Shown piece after piece: positions 11,023 to 25,700 of a stretch of DNA of 64,000 nucleotides (position 1 is the stretch's first letter; every line of letters starts with the position of its first letter). The stretch is from Pisaster brevispinus (Eukaryota > Echinodermata > Asteroidea > Forcipulatida > Asteriidae). A program made the translations under genes and the position numbers. The notes under the pieces were generated by a model, which made no database searches, was not told where the DNA came from, and was given only the letters and a program-made list of their open reading frames with translations. The stretch spans positions 6,508,222-6,572,221 of the forward strand of contig JAMKCF010000002.1 in the NCBI GenBank assembly GCA_023634235.1, written 5' to 3'.

Positions 11023-13702
11023 GGCGTACTGATGATTTTTCTTGCCGCATCTTGCCCTTAAAATAAGTCTCAACCATTTTCCAAATTACTGGCATTATAG
11101 ATGTTTTAAAATGCGTTGATTGTGATAATTCTGTATAGATTTAAGTAAAGTTCTGATTTCTAATCGAGGGTCATCTAATGGAACCGACGTCGAGACAAAA
11201 TCTCGCGTTTTTACCTCAAACAATTTATATATATATATATATATATTTTTTAAAGCTCACTTGTGATCATTAATTAACCATTCGTTAGACGTTATAGGTA
11301 GGGTCATACTTTGGTAATTGATTGATTGGATTTCTTGTTTTATTTCAAAAGGAACATACCCCATTACCCTGGAGAAGGGTTACATTAATGTTTAAAATAT
11401 ACAAATTCCAGTTTACATCATGACAGAGGAGTTAGCAAAAGCATCAATTACTAATTATTTTGAGCATTTATTTCCTTTAACTTAGCAGACATACAAATAT
11501 AATTGGCTAAGCAATACATAATACCTTTTTCGTGAGAGGTCATTACAAAATAAATTAGTATCTTTCCGATAACATACTTTATCTACATTACTTTTACAAA
11601 CAGCATCATACATGTTGTTTTTTTTCTCAAAACATTATACATCGGAGAAGCACAGACAAAATGCATTTCTGTTTCCACGTCTTCCATTCAGTGAGGACAA
11701 ATACGTTGATTACATTCTAAACCGATGTATCTTCAAGTTTCTACAAGCACTTCATGCGCTGAACATCAATACTGGGTCAGTAATGTCTGTAATGAGAATT
11801 AAAATCATAAATATGGTTCCATTTCGTACCTTATTTTAGCTCTGCGTGACACCATAAAAAACACCATTTCGCCATGCCTTACTTGTTAAGTAACAGTTTG
11901 ATTTTACCGTGTAATACATTTTTGTGAAGAACCAAACCACTTTTAAATCACCCAATCGTTTTTAAATCAGCCACAGCATTAGATAGAGACCCTTTTGACT
12001 AAATAAAATCAAATCAAGCACAATTGGATTATGAGATGAGCCCACATGTCTCTTTCTGCTCAATCAACCATTTCTTTGACTAACGCCCTTTGTTTACACA
12101 ACTAAGCAAAGCTGAGTAATTGCTGTACAATTCCTATGGGAAATCCTGGAGAGCGGGTCAAATAGAAATAATGTGTAATTTTTACACGAAAGCCTACTTG
12201 TTTTAAATATGATGGTAATGTTAGTTATAAGAAGCCTGCCAAAAGTTGTTGTCGAAAGGTCCCATGTCATTTTAGAAATTAATAATAGTATGGTAACAAA
12301 CAAATGTGATTCTCCAAAGATATTCCAAGGTGACCCGTGGATATTTGTGTGGTGCCCGTTTGATTGTCGCCCTCAATGCGGCAATTGATGCTGCCGATAT
12401 CCACTGCTCTCACTCAAATAGACATGGATGGGTTTGACAATAGTAGAACTACAGTGACAGCTTTTGTATTTTTTTCCTCAACAAGTAGGCACTGTAATCA
12501 ATTGTGACTTTTGTTTTCTCCTGTTTTAAACTTCTTTGCCCACATACCAGCATTAAGTAGAAAGAAAAAAAAACAATAACCCTACCTCGGAAAAAAAAAG
12601 AAAAAAGTTTTAATCAAATGTTGTTGTACCTTTGAAATACTGTCTACAGTTGAAACAAAGAAGTGTTTTTGTTGTTCTTGTTGTTTTTTGTTTTTTTTCG
12701 GAAATGTATTAAAAAGACAGATATTAAGAATTTATCTATATTGAGGTTCTTGAGTTTGGTAATGGGGGTCTCGGCCCTGCACCGAAACCACCTTTGTTTT
12801 CGAACAGATTTGTTTTCTTTTTTTGTTCATTACTTCCATCTGAATATTTTCATAGCATTTACACGTGATATTTGTGATAAAGGAGTCACAAAATACATAG
12901 AGGGGTTAAACAGCATGGATACTAGATAGGCCAACAAAAAATCAATTTTCCAGGATGAGGGAGCTAGTGCGACTAAGAGGAGGAAGAAAGCGTTAACATC
13001 ATATAGATAGAAGTAGATCATTGGGCCAGAATGAGTGAGCCAGGAGAGACCGAGAGAAAGAAGAGGTGTTTGTATCAGATGTAGTAGAAGATCATTTGGC
13101 GATGAGGGAGCCAAGAGTGGTTACATTTACCGTAAATGGCACGAAACTGCCAAATTATTGCTCTTATAATTAGCTACCTTCTCAGGACAACGAGCGATGA
13201 GTTTTAACTAAAGCACGTCTTGTGCCGTAACAAGCGCGGAAGACTTGTAGGGCGAAAAACAATTAACATTCCAAGCTAAAGAAAGGTCAGCATTTCTAAC
13301 TAGTTAAATTGTGGGAAGGTAAACAATAAATGTAATATTTCACATGAGTACTATAAAGTGTTCAATATTTGTGATTCCCAGTGAGCTTGATAATTAGTTA
13401 AAAAGAGACGGGTTATGAACGTTCAGTGAAATGGCGTTGATTGTCTTACCTTCACATGATGTCACACGTGCAATCCTTGCTAATTGCTTTGAATGGAGGA
13501 CTTTGAAACCCATAATCACGTGGTGCAACAATAAAACAGATTGTTTTCGACACTGATACACGATCATGAATGATGCTATCAAACAATAAACAAACAAGGA
13601 GTAATCTAGTGCACCTAACATGACGATATCTATCCTTGTACTAAGTTCAAACAGACCAGGAGCCATTTTATGACTGAAATGAAGCAGATAATCAGTACAG
13701 TC
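11023..13702. other. Spacer between the arylsulfatase and MASP-like gene A
   Basis: 2.7 kb with no recognisable gene. It holds a TA microsatellite near 11226-11248, a dispersed repeat copy (11840-12112), and the presumed upstream region of gene A. Short ORFs here have no recognisable composition or motif. Confidence 0.5.
11840..12112. repeat. Dispersed unclassified repeat, copy 1
   Basis: Shares ordered blocks with 24255-24515, including GACCCTTTTGACTAAATA, CTCAATCAACCATTTCT and CCCTTTGTTTACACAACT. No terminal repeats or coding capacity are apparent, so the type of element is unknown. Confidence 0.6.
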
Positions 13703-13722
13703 ATGGCTCAGACACTACGTAG
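13703..13722 (+). CDS. MASP-like: MASP-like A exon 1 (start codon)
   Basis: A 20 nt coding exon, ATGGCTCAGACA followed by eight bases and a GTAAGT donor. I chose this start because paralogue B has the same mini-exon (36325-36344) with matching phase, and the second exon of B has no ATG of its own. An ATG at 14206 could give an alternative start for A only. Confidence 0.75.
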
Positions 13723-16700
13723 GTAAGTTAAGACTGCTTTAGAAGAATTGGCCGATTAATTGATGGGGATTTTGTTGAAATTATAACGTTTACAGCACTT
13801 CTGCAGTGCGTGTGTTTTCAACATATTTCAACGGTTCAATTTTAACAACATTTGGTAGTTATTAGAAGTTAAAAGTGAAATAAAGAAGCAGCAATACCAA
13901 TGCATGCTGTGAAAGTGTTAAAATGCTTTTTAATTAGCTTTTTACAAGGCTGTTCACTAATAAACATATGTTTCTTAAAGCAAGCAAAAATGTGTCAATC
14001 ACATCTAATAAGTACAAAAGCAAGATATTATCTTTTGAGTACCATGCCACTGTATGTATAGGGGCACAGCTGCGAGGTAAACAAAAAACCAACCTCTCAC
14101 TGTTCTATGTCGTTTTTGTTTTTGTTGAAGGACCATTAAATTTGTTTTTCTTATCAGTTATAACCAATCAGGAATTTCTTTTCCAAGTTTCATTAACATT
14201 TCAAAATGTTTGTTTTATTAATAAGGGCACGTTTCGTCGCTTTGATATGGATTTGCTTCCTTTGTTTTCCCACTAAAACAACGTCCGAAACCGTGCACCG
14301 AAGCGCCCTCTACGGGCAGATAGAGTCACCCAACTATCCCGAGCCATATGGCGATAACTCAGAACAAGTCTGGAACATAACCGTGCCTGACGGATTTACA
14401 ATAGACTTGTACTTCAGTCTTTTCGAGCTAGAAGCTTCATTTGACTGTGAATATGATTATGTCAAGGTAACTTCGTATAACTGGTAATCTATCTGTATAT
14501 AAAAAAATGAACTAAAATGTGTTTGGCAAATAAATTGTCAGTAAAAAGCATTTACATTTAGTTTAATAAGTATAAAATTCATAGGGGAGACGGCCTTAGC
14601 TTTGTTTCGATCCAAACCGGACCTTCGTCAGAGGCATAAACAAGAACAAACACAAACATATCCATTTATAGCAAAAAGAGGAGCATATGATTAAGGGAGA
14701 GTATAAAAAAGCGGGAAAGTTTAGCTAATCAGAGTTATACGATTACTAACAATAGGGTGGCTAAGAACCAATCAGAGTAAAGTAGTGAGGACAAAGGGTG
14801 GTCAGTGTGAAAGGGTGGATCACTGGACCATAAAGTTCGAAATGTAGGTCAACAATGCGGGAAGCATGAAAGGGTACGACTAGAGGGCAACAGGATGCAT
14901 CAGGATGCATCAGGATAATAAAACTAACAACAGGAGGCAGGATAAATGTGATTAAATAATAACAGAATCAGTGTAAGAAATTAAAAACTTGCCAGAGGAA
15001 CCTGCAGATAGAGACAGAGAAAGAGAGAGAGGGGGGGGGGGGAGGGAGAGAGAAGGGGGAGAGAGAAAAAGAAAGAGAGAGGGGGGTGTGTTATTAAATC
15101 ATCTGCAAAGGAAATATGTTATTAATGGTTTGATTTTTAAAAACGTATTTAGAGAAGGAAGCGTAAAAATAAATCAGTGGAAAGAACAATATATTTACAG
15201 TAACTGTATTTTACATCAAAGATTAATAAGCAAGCAAAAGTGAAAGGAGGGTGATGGGAAGTTATGTTGAGTCCAAAGGGTTGGACTGTCTTGAGTTGGT
15301 GAATCCAGTTTGATTCTCTGAGTTTGCGGTGTGTGTCGTCACCATTGCAAGCCTCAATCACAATGAGTTCAACATCTTTGACGCTGTGATTAGGGCTATT
15401 GAAGTGGATGGAGACGGGGTACAGTTTCTTGGTCTTTATGGAAGGGACATGGTTCGCAAAGCAAAGACTGAGTTTGGTCTTAGTCTCTCCCGTATACTGT
15501 AGTCCACATATCTTAATACAAGATATAGCTTAGACTACATTGGGAGTCGGTATTGATATTGAATAAGAGCAAGTGCTATGACCCTTCGCTTTAAATGTAG
15601 GTTTGGTGTACATGCAAGTTCTACATTCAGAGCGGGTACACTTGTGACCACCCTGAATCTCTGTTGAGGGTGGTGTTTTGCCTGTGCCTGGGGGAGTTTG
15701 GCCCTGACTAGAATGTCTCCCAGGTTTTTAGGGCGGCGGAACACAACCTGTGGGTTCTCAGGGATTGCTGAGCGCAACCTCTTGGAGGAATAAAGAATAT
15801 TCATTCTGCCATTGAGGATTGAGGAAAGTTTGTGTAGTTTAGGGTGGTAGGTGGTGACCAGGGCAACTCTCTTGGTCGGTACTTTTTTAGATCCCGTGTT
15901 GGCAAAAAGAGCATGGCGAGGTAATATATTCAAATGCGTTTGCTTTATTACAATTCCCAAACACTTTTAAAAAGGGGAACGAGTTAAAGACAAATTAGAG
16001 CAGGATTGCTAAATAGCTTGTGAGACATTTCTTCGAAATCCATTCATTTTGACTAACGACGGGTGACATTATTCTTGTTTATTTTTGTTCACGTTACTTT
16101 AGTTACCCGAAATAAGTTAGTTTGTTTTATGTTTCTTTTTGTAACTTGTTCTTGTTTACCAACCAACCATATTATTTTCGAAAATGTGGCAACAAACACA
16201 TCGACATGTTTTAAGTTCCCGTTCTGTATACATGTAATACCACGTTAATTTTGTTAATTTTAAGTTCAAAATGAACCTGACATCTTATTTAGCCTGCCCA
16301 TTTGTTTGTTACATCGATATTGTACACAAGTTCTTTTTTAAAGGTGTCAAGTTCCAAAGACACGACAACCTTTTGTGGCAATGAACAGTTTTTGGAGTTT
16401 AGGACTCCGAGCGACAGACACACGACCTCACCAGATAACAACATGGTTGTTGAGTTTCACTCGGACTTCTCCAATGAAATACCTTTTTCTGGATTCGTTG
16501 CACATTACCAGGCCACCGGTAAGTTTGTAAAACTAACAGAAACACCAGAAACTAATCAGAAGTTAACAGTTGCCCAGTTGCGCATCCATGCAACACCTAG
16601 TCGAGAAAAAATGTAGTTCTTAGGGAAAACCTGAGGGAATATACCGCTGTGACTTATAGCTCAGTTGGTAGAGCATCTACCCGGAGTGTTAGGGGTCTTG

Positions 16701-19700
16701 GATTCAAATCCCAATGAGGACCATTTGATTTTTCTCCTATCCCATCTTTGGGTATTTCATTTCCATGGTGATTAGGCACCAAACTAAATATTGTGTTTTT
16801 TAGTTTGCTTCCGTAACACATCATATGGTTTTGCTTGAATTTAAAAGATGTCGTCCATCCATACGAAACAATAACTGGGCCCAGCAGTCATAGTTGAACA
16901 TATCAACAAACAAAATTGTTGGGTGGGAATTAGTTAGACAAAAAAACAATACCAAATGCACAAGATCAAGGCAATTAAAAGAATACTACTAATAGGTTTT
17001 CAACCTATTATTAACACTACATGTTCATAGGGATTAATAGTTCATTATTGCTGATTCACAATAACAATCAGAATAAAACTCACCCTTATAGGGCGCAATT
17101 ACAAAGAATGATCATTGCGCATCACAATGATTTATCCTTGTCAATGGGCCAGTTATTTCATTCGTTGAACCATCTTAGCTCCCTGAGGAGTAAGCAGCCT
17201 ATGCTGCCAAGTATGCAGCGCACCAAGCTAAATAATTCGCTGCTACTGCTGCTGCTGCTGCTGCCGCTGCTGCTGAATCTGTTCAAATGATTCCGATTTC
17301 ATCCACCACTCACATGAACTTAAGAAAACTTCTTGTCTCCCGGGGTCATAGCTCCCTGTCAGCCCATCGAGCAGTCTGGAAAGTCAAGGCTCGTTTCAGG
17401 GAGTCAGTATTTTTCAAAAGACCCGTGCAACAACAGAGTTCCAAGGAGGAAGTTCCCTTTGTTGTTACTTTCCACACCCCTCACCATCCCCCATTCGTAC
17501 AATAACCAGTTCTAACCATCATATTCTTAACACATCAGATCGACTTCAACATGCTGTTCAAGAAGAACCCATAGTTTCCTACAGACGGCCATCCAGTCTT
17601 AGGGATCTCATTGTCTGGGCAGAAGCCCCCCCCCCCCCCTCCCTTAATGATAATGGTAACCCCCTTTGCCACAGGGAACTTTCAGGTGTTCCAACATCTC
17701 CAAATGCGTTGTCTGTAGACAACACATCAGAGAATCGGACTCCTTCACACTGATCTCTATTTTAATAGAGATCAGCCCTCCTTCACCAGCCATACTGGTT
17801 GTACCACCCATAGGACAATTAGACCGTCGGCCGTCCAGTCGTATCTTACAGTCTTGTTCTCTTCAACAGAGGGTTTACTCAGTAACCACTCAAAAACGAA
17901 GATAATAATACCAAATTGCAATTTTTGCTTGTTCCCACGCTCAAATGTTGCACATTATTTCGTAATTTGACGACAAAAATCGCCCTAATTTGTGCAACGA
18001 TATACGGTAACTGAGTCAGGCGCGAGTAGGTTGTCCAATGAAATTTGGTCTCTCATCAGGCAATTGACCAATCAAAATTGGTCTCATGGAAGCGTGCGGA
18101 TGTACGAAGGAACGCGCTGCGATGTATAATGTGGAAGCGAAGCGCATTTACGAATTTGCACAATTTGGAGATTGCGCTGCTCATTTTGCATTCCCAGACT
18201 GGTCACTTAATTTGAAATTGAGCAAAATCTCGATATTGTGCAGATTTATAAAATGCGCTCTACATAAACAAATTTTCACGCAGCTGGATCGTCATGTGGG
18301 AAACATGTCAGAAAAAGACAGCGAGAAGCAGTCTAATTTACGGTGTTATGCTCATTTGTGTGATGTTCATGAAGCCTTTACACCTATAACTGAAAGATAG
18401 TGGACACAATTCAGACAATGTGTGCAGATTTGGAAGGAACTTGACGGAAAATCAGCTGAAATAGCGAGGTGTTTCTTGCAAGATAGTGGCGGTGATGGTG
18501 CAGCTTGCGCTGCACTAAGTTAGTACCTAACGCAACGATGGTGTTTTTCCCCCCCTTTTCATCGGAATATTTCACGGATGCTACAAAACAAGGACGGGCT
18601 GTACTTGCCAGGCAGAAGCGAGATAAGGAAAATGTGCCTGCTGCTGAAGGTTAGAGATTGTTTCAAGTTATATATTGAACATTTATTTTTGACATTTGTG
18701 ACTGCATGATTAGTTACTAAGGTTGAGTACTCAACAGACTTAGAAAAAAAGTCGTCTCTTGCTCTTATTATTTAGACTTAGTCTGAGATTGGGTGGCTAG
18801 CTGCGAAATTGTACCGCAGTAGCTATTGTATTCGCTACCAACATTTCTATTTTTAAAAGTTTTATAGAGCTGAGCGGTGAGTCGAAATAAATTGGTCCAC
18901 ATGTTCAACATGTTGTTTCAACTGGTTACTTATGTACACAATCGCACCATATGATGGGTAGAACAAATTTTGCCCTGGCTTCATCCTTCAATGTAAATGT
19001 CGCAAAAAACTATTTTTAAAAAGAAAGACCACAAAAAAACAACCAAGAGGTGTTCATGCACGTATTGCACGGACACAGGTATAAAGAACATGTTGGGCAT
19101 TCAGACCCATATTGTACACAGTACTGTTTGTAGCCCTGATGTCTAACTCTAAGGTTCATGACCAAGACTCAAGAGCTACGTTTATCAGCTACACTAAGTC
19201 TTGGGTAGGTGCAGTAATCAGTAACCCTCCTCCCAGTCCCAGTGGCCTTTGCACGAAGGAGTGTCCATATTTGCAAGATTTTCAACATTTTTACAAATAA
19301 AAAAATGCATAAAAAGGGAACAAAAATTGTCTCCATGAGTGGGGACTTAATTATAGCACCGAATAAATTATTTAATTCCTCGACAGATCAACACAAAAAT
19401 TCACCAGAGACTGCCAAGCTGCATATCTTTCGAGTTGCCAGTTTGTAGTGACTTCCATAAAATGGTTCCCACCTTTGTATTTTTAAAACTGTTTTGCTTG
19501 TTTTTGTTTAAAAAGTATTATTATTTCCATTTTCATGATTTTAGAAAAAATCATTGAAGAGGGCCTTAATTTTGTTATGTATTTTATTTTCCCCAACCAG
19601 ATCTCAGTGAATCTTCTCACATCAGAGAGGAAAACTCGGAGCCTGCTCAAAAGAGAATTTGAATGCTCCAGTCAAGTTCTTCAATGACGAAAGAGGAAAC

Positions 19701-22700
19701 CTTATCATCTGCTCATATTTTACCGAGAGTTTGCATCATTTGCCATGAAACTCGGTATTCAAATGCTTTTTACAGCCCAAATCGCACATTTCACATTTAA
19801 CCATGAATAATGTGTGTACAACCCTGCACCCCCCTTAAAAAAAAAAAAAAATAAAAAATAAAATTGAAGTAAATAAATAAAATAAAATACAGGTAATCAA
19901 CTTACGCATGTATGTGTTTGGTTGGGTAAAATGGTGGCTGTAGGGCTCTTGTCTGTTTTGGGAAAAAAGGGGGGGGGGGGGAGGAGCAGGTGACACTAAT
20001 GGCTACATGTACAAGATATTTTTTATTTTAGTAGTTCTAATACCTGTACATGTACTATGTAATTACGCAAATTCTCTAAATTGGCAGTGCATGTGACAGG
20101 ACCATCAATTTAAAACTAAGTTTCTTTTCAGAACCACATTAATTGAAAGTTGCATGTGAAATGTTATGGTCAACAAACAGTAGTAACTAAATGAGATTTA
20201 AAGGTTTGTGATGAGAAGTAATCAGGTGAAGTGTTTCTTGTAACAAAACACTGTGGTCTGTTCTGAACTTAGGAGTTCTGAAAACAACCAGGATGCATCA
20301 CAGTACAAAATAGAAACAAAAAATCACTCATTTGCTTGCCACAAATAAGCATACCTTTCAGTATGATTATGGTTAGCTTTTTTTAATGAAATGACAACGG
20401 TCCAGTAAGCAACAATTCTTCTACTTACAGGTTTTGTAAAATTGGGCCCAGACTGTCTGACTAGAAATTGATAATCTAATCTGAGATCATTCTCCATCAC
20501 CAATCAACTTTCCTAGCACATCACTATTTTTAAATACTTATTTTAACTTTTTATATTTTTTTACAACTACCATAGAGCATCTTCATGTATATATTATTTT
20601 AAAATGGAAAATATTGAAAAGGACATTAACGTTGCATTTACATTTCTATTCTTTATCTTATCACACTTCATTAATAATCGATACACACATTTTGTATTAT
20701 TCAAAGTGTTGAAATAAAAGGTTAACATTTGTATGAGCATTCCTTTGTCTTTATGCACACAAACATGACCATTATGACATGATGGTTCTTTTTGTAAATT
20801 ATGAGTTTTTTATTCATACAGGGGACTGTTTTAAACTCATACAGAGCTGTGGTGTGAAATTTAAACAAAATTTAATGCACAAAGGAATGGGTTTTTTTAA
20901 CAGATGATAACAACATTTGTAGAACATATTTTCTACAGAAAATGATTTATAGTGACAGGAAAATTCAAGTACAAAAACTAATAATTTATTTATTTCAGCA
21001 TTTATATTTTTGATTATGCAAGTTGAATTGACATTCAATAAATTCAAAGATGGAAATATCTGAGGTTTGTCTCTTTTTCTAAGGGCTGTTTTGACATACT
21101 TTGTGGGTTAAAAAGTATATCAAAAACTCCAGTTATTTTACAATCAACATGAAATAGTTTGCTTATTTATTTGGCAAGACTGAACCCCCTCCCCCAGTCG
21201 GGTTGTTTATACTTGTGATGTACCCCATTCCTTTCCATGTGTTGTACCTGAATTGTTAATTGCCTGAAAATAGTGTGTTAGAGATTCAACAATTTCACAA
21301 TGGATCAACTGGCCTATAGCATATTCCTCACCACATAAACACCAAGTACAGTTGAAAAGTGGTGTTCCAATAGTTGATATAAGCATACAAACTTTTAGAA
21401 ATGTTGTTAGCATACATGATCTAAAGGTTTCAACATCATAATGTGAATTTTCTTTGGGGGTAAACTGTGCCTAGGCTGGAGAAAGCCTCTCTTTTTTTGG
21501 TCAATTGAGGGCGCTGTTCTTCTTATGTTTTTCTTTATGTTCGAAAATGTGACATTTTATCCGTGAATTACACATTAATGTGCAACATTTGAGCGTGGGA
21601 ACAATTGGATTCTTGCTTAGACACATATTATCTACAACTGGGCTAAATTTCATGCAAACCCTCTCCGGAGAGAACAATAATCGTTTTCTAGAAGGATTTC
21701 AGAGCCACGGCCCATAGTCTAAATGGGTCTTGTCACCTGCACCACCACTAATCTAATCTATTTAATATTTGCAAAGTTTGTAGTGTTCAATATATAGGTG
21801 AAACGAGAACTACACTCAAAAGACATTTCTACGGCCACAGATCCAACACCCATAAGCTGGATACACCTGTAGGACAGCATTTCAATCTTCCTAATCACTC
21901 AATTTCTGACATGATTTTACAGGGCACTGAGGCACAAGGAAACCACAGAGAGATTGTTTGTCTGAGTTGAGAGAAGCTATGGATAAGGCGTCTCCAGATC
22001 ATTCAACCGCATGTCCTGAACATCCAAGAAGGAAATGACTAATAAATTGTTGTCTTAAGTTTGCTTTCTCTTTTTTACCACAGATACCCCCCCCCCGTCT
22101 GCTTCATTCACTAATAAACTACTTTTCTTTCATACTCCCCATCATTCATTTTTTTTCCTTTGTGTTCCCCAACTCTTGTGGTCAACCAGCCACTTCCCCC
22201 AATCCCCCTTTGTGTTACCCTCCTTTCTGTTCAGCCTCCTGATTTCTCTGTGTGTTTTCATCTCTATCATCTTTTTCCACTTGACTGCTTTTGTTACATC
22301 AGTATACAGTTACCTGTTTATGTTTGTAGTCGTGTCATTTAGCCTTCGAGAAAGACTCTGCCAGGGTTGAAACGTCAGGCCACTAACTACTTATTTGCAT
22401 TTATACCATAGGTCCTTTTGGTTGGTAATACTATTTTCAGCTTATATTAACCTATGATTTTGAATAAAACAGACAACCTTCTTGTTCCCGTGTTTGTTTC
22501 AGATATCAATGAGTGTTTTGTAAACAATGGCGGGTGTGATCAAGTGTGCCATAACTTCGTGTCGGGATATTACTGTTCATGTAGACTACATTACAAGCTA
22601 CAACCAGATTATCACAGCTGCAAAGGTAACATCTGGCTTGACATTCAGGTTCTTGTTCGTTTGTTCAAGTAACCCATCAGCTTTTGAGTCAGTACAATGT

Positions 22701-25700
22701 TGTTGCACGTCAAAGGTGCAATAACGTTGTTTAATGAATCCATGAAAGTGCTAAAAGAAAGTATTGCCGAAAGTTCTTGAACTGAGAGCGAAGTAACATG
22801 TTTAATAAGGGAGATAGGGATGTCGTGGTTAGGAACGTACACTTTGAAGAAAGTACACTGTGATGAATTCCTTACAAATAAAGTTGTCTGAAGTTATAAC
22901 CGGTCAGCAAGTAGTACTGTTGACATAATATTTAAGTTTTTGTTTTTTTGTCTTCTTCTTTCTTTACTCACCATTGCCCGCGTGGCATGACCTGCCCTTT
23001 AAAAAATTGTACCGGAGATTATGTCCCCTGAGACATAATATCCTAGGAATGTGTGTCGCCCTCTAGGAATGTTATTTTTGTAAGCAGGGGACGTGCGTGT
23101 GTGCGTAGGCTTACGGAAGGGCCCTTGTGGTGTATTTTACACAATGGAACAATAGACCCCACCAGTTATTTTCTTCTTTCAAGATATAAGACGTTTATTC
23201 AATGTTGCATAAATCACAATAATTCAAAATGAATAATACACAATTATTCGCAAGCATACGATTCATGCGCCAATCATCGTCGCTTTTTTTCACGGCAAGA
23301 AACTTAGGATTTTGTTTAGCTAAGAACGTTGAAAAAATAATACAACCATGTACTTCTTTGTTTTCTTACTTTTTTCTTTTCTTTTTTTTTTTTTTTTTTT
23401 TTTTTTTGGAGGGGGGAACTCGCGCAAGAAGAAGGTCGTTTATCGAATAATATAATTCTGCCGGTTTTAAAATGAAGGGAATTTCTCCTTGGATGTCCAG
23501 TTTAAAAACACTGCTTACTGCCGTAAGTGTTTAATTCCATTACAAAAAACCTTGTTTGAATTGAAAGAAGCAGATTGTATTAATTTATTCAAAAACACTC
23601 TTTTTAGCCTAAAGGATAACTTGCACATCTCCTGTAAATTAACATTTAAAACATTGCCTGGTAAGGTTTGACCAGTATTTCAGGTATCATGGTACCCGAC
23701 TCAATGCTGGGTTAGGCTGCAACAGAAACTGGTTAAAACTGTATTTCAGAATCGCATACATTGCATAAAAGCTATGAATTAAAGATGTGGTTTATGCTTC
23801 AGTTTCTTGCAGGGATCTTGTTTATACTTCGGAGGAAGATGAATTTCAGACGCCTGACTATCCTGACGATTATCCACCGAATGCTGATTGTAACTGGCTG
23901 ATAAACGTCGATCTCGGATACTCCATCAATATTGTGTTTGAAACATTCCAGATAGAATCACATCCAGGTGTAACATGTCCCTACGACTACCTCAAAGTAT
24001 GCTAAATATCGACAAATCAAAACAAACAATTGTCATATCTGTAATAAGCTAACACAAATAATAATTTGCATCTTAAATCCGAGGCTCAAATATTGACGTC
24101 TTTGCGTAATTAAATTTAAACGTCTGCGTCATTGTTTGTTTTGGATGTTCTCTTGGCAATTAAATATAATAACTTTGTGGAGGTTTTCCTCATTCTGCAG
24201 CATCGGTCACTTGTTGAGTAACAGTTTATAATTGAAAAGTCGGTACTCTGCAATTTGTTTTACCCTGCGTGTCACCATCAAACACATTTTTACACTCGGA
24301 CACCATGGCTTACTTGATAAGTAACATTTTTATTTTAGCGTGATGCACGTGGAGAACACAATCCCTTTTAAATCCCCAACGCATTAGATACAGACCCTTT
24401 TGACTAAATACAATCAATTCAAGCAAAATGTTTGTTTGAGATGAGTTTATACCACTTCTACTCAATCAACCATTTCTCGGAACAACACCCTTTGTTTACA
24501 CAACTCAGCAAGAACATCACAATCTCTTACATCTTCCCAAACATGTCATAGGAAGTATTGCCCCGGCAAATTGGTAATTGTAATTTGCGTGATTAGTTGG
24601 GTCACTCTCTTGCGCTAAGAAACCCATTGTAAAAGTGTCACACAAAGGAAGAACCACCAAGTTGTAAACAACAAAGAAAACTAACTGGGTTGAACAAAGA
24701 AAATTGACTGGAGCAGGATTAGAATTAACTTTAAACCTAGGGATTAACGAGGCTGTGCTCTACCAACTGAGCTATCTACAATAAGTCCCAATGTTATCAA
24801 TAGCTTTGGTCGGGGTGCCTGTCAGAAGCCATCGTTAGCTGCTTTGTAGCCAGGGATCACACCCAAGTTTACGATACAACCTGGGAAGGGGCAGTCAGAG
24901 GATCACCTAGTAAGGGGATGCGACTTTTTGTATTTCTAATGTCAAGCAGTACAAAAGAGACTGACTGAATAAATGTTTAACAGTTTTAGGTGGATCAAAG
25001 AAACAAACTACTGGAGTTAACGTTTGGATTGCCTGCGACTGGCCCCGAAAAAAATATCGACGATGTTAGGGAGACTGCCAACATAGGGCGAAGAAGCTCA
25101 ACTGGTGGAGCGCCGGCACGTTAATCCAGAAGTCGTTAGTTCAAATCCCGTTTCGATAAATGTCTCTTGTTTTAACCCAACTTGCAAAATGTTATTTTAT
25201 TTTATTTGTTGCTTTAGATTTATTACGATAACGAAGTAAGAGGGCCTTTGTGCGGTGAGTTACCAACTCATCTACCCGCAAGTATCACAACATCAGGAAA
25301 TGTAGCCAATTTGACGTTTCATTCTGACGGCACTGTCCAGCGAACAGGATTCCGTGCAAGATATTACGCCTCAGGTGGGGACAATGCCGCATCGTCTCCA
25401 TTGTTTTGTGTGCTAATGTCGCTGCCATATTGGCACGTCCTTCATTAGGGCAACCTCGTTCCCAAGGTTACATTTTTATTTCCTCACGATTTTCAATGAA
25501 AACTTTTGGTAACGCCACTAGGCTTCATACAATAAACTGAAGAATGTGACTGAGCGTTGTGTTTGGGACGAAAGGTTTGCTGATAGCGCGATGCACCACC
25601 TATTGTTACCAGTAAATATTTGGATGGGAACTTTAGATTTGGATAAGAATGTTGCTTCGTTGTGGATAACTGCATTTTGGGGGGTTACGTTTTAATCAAC

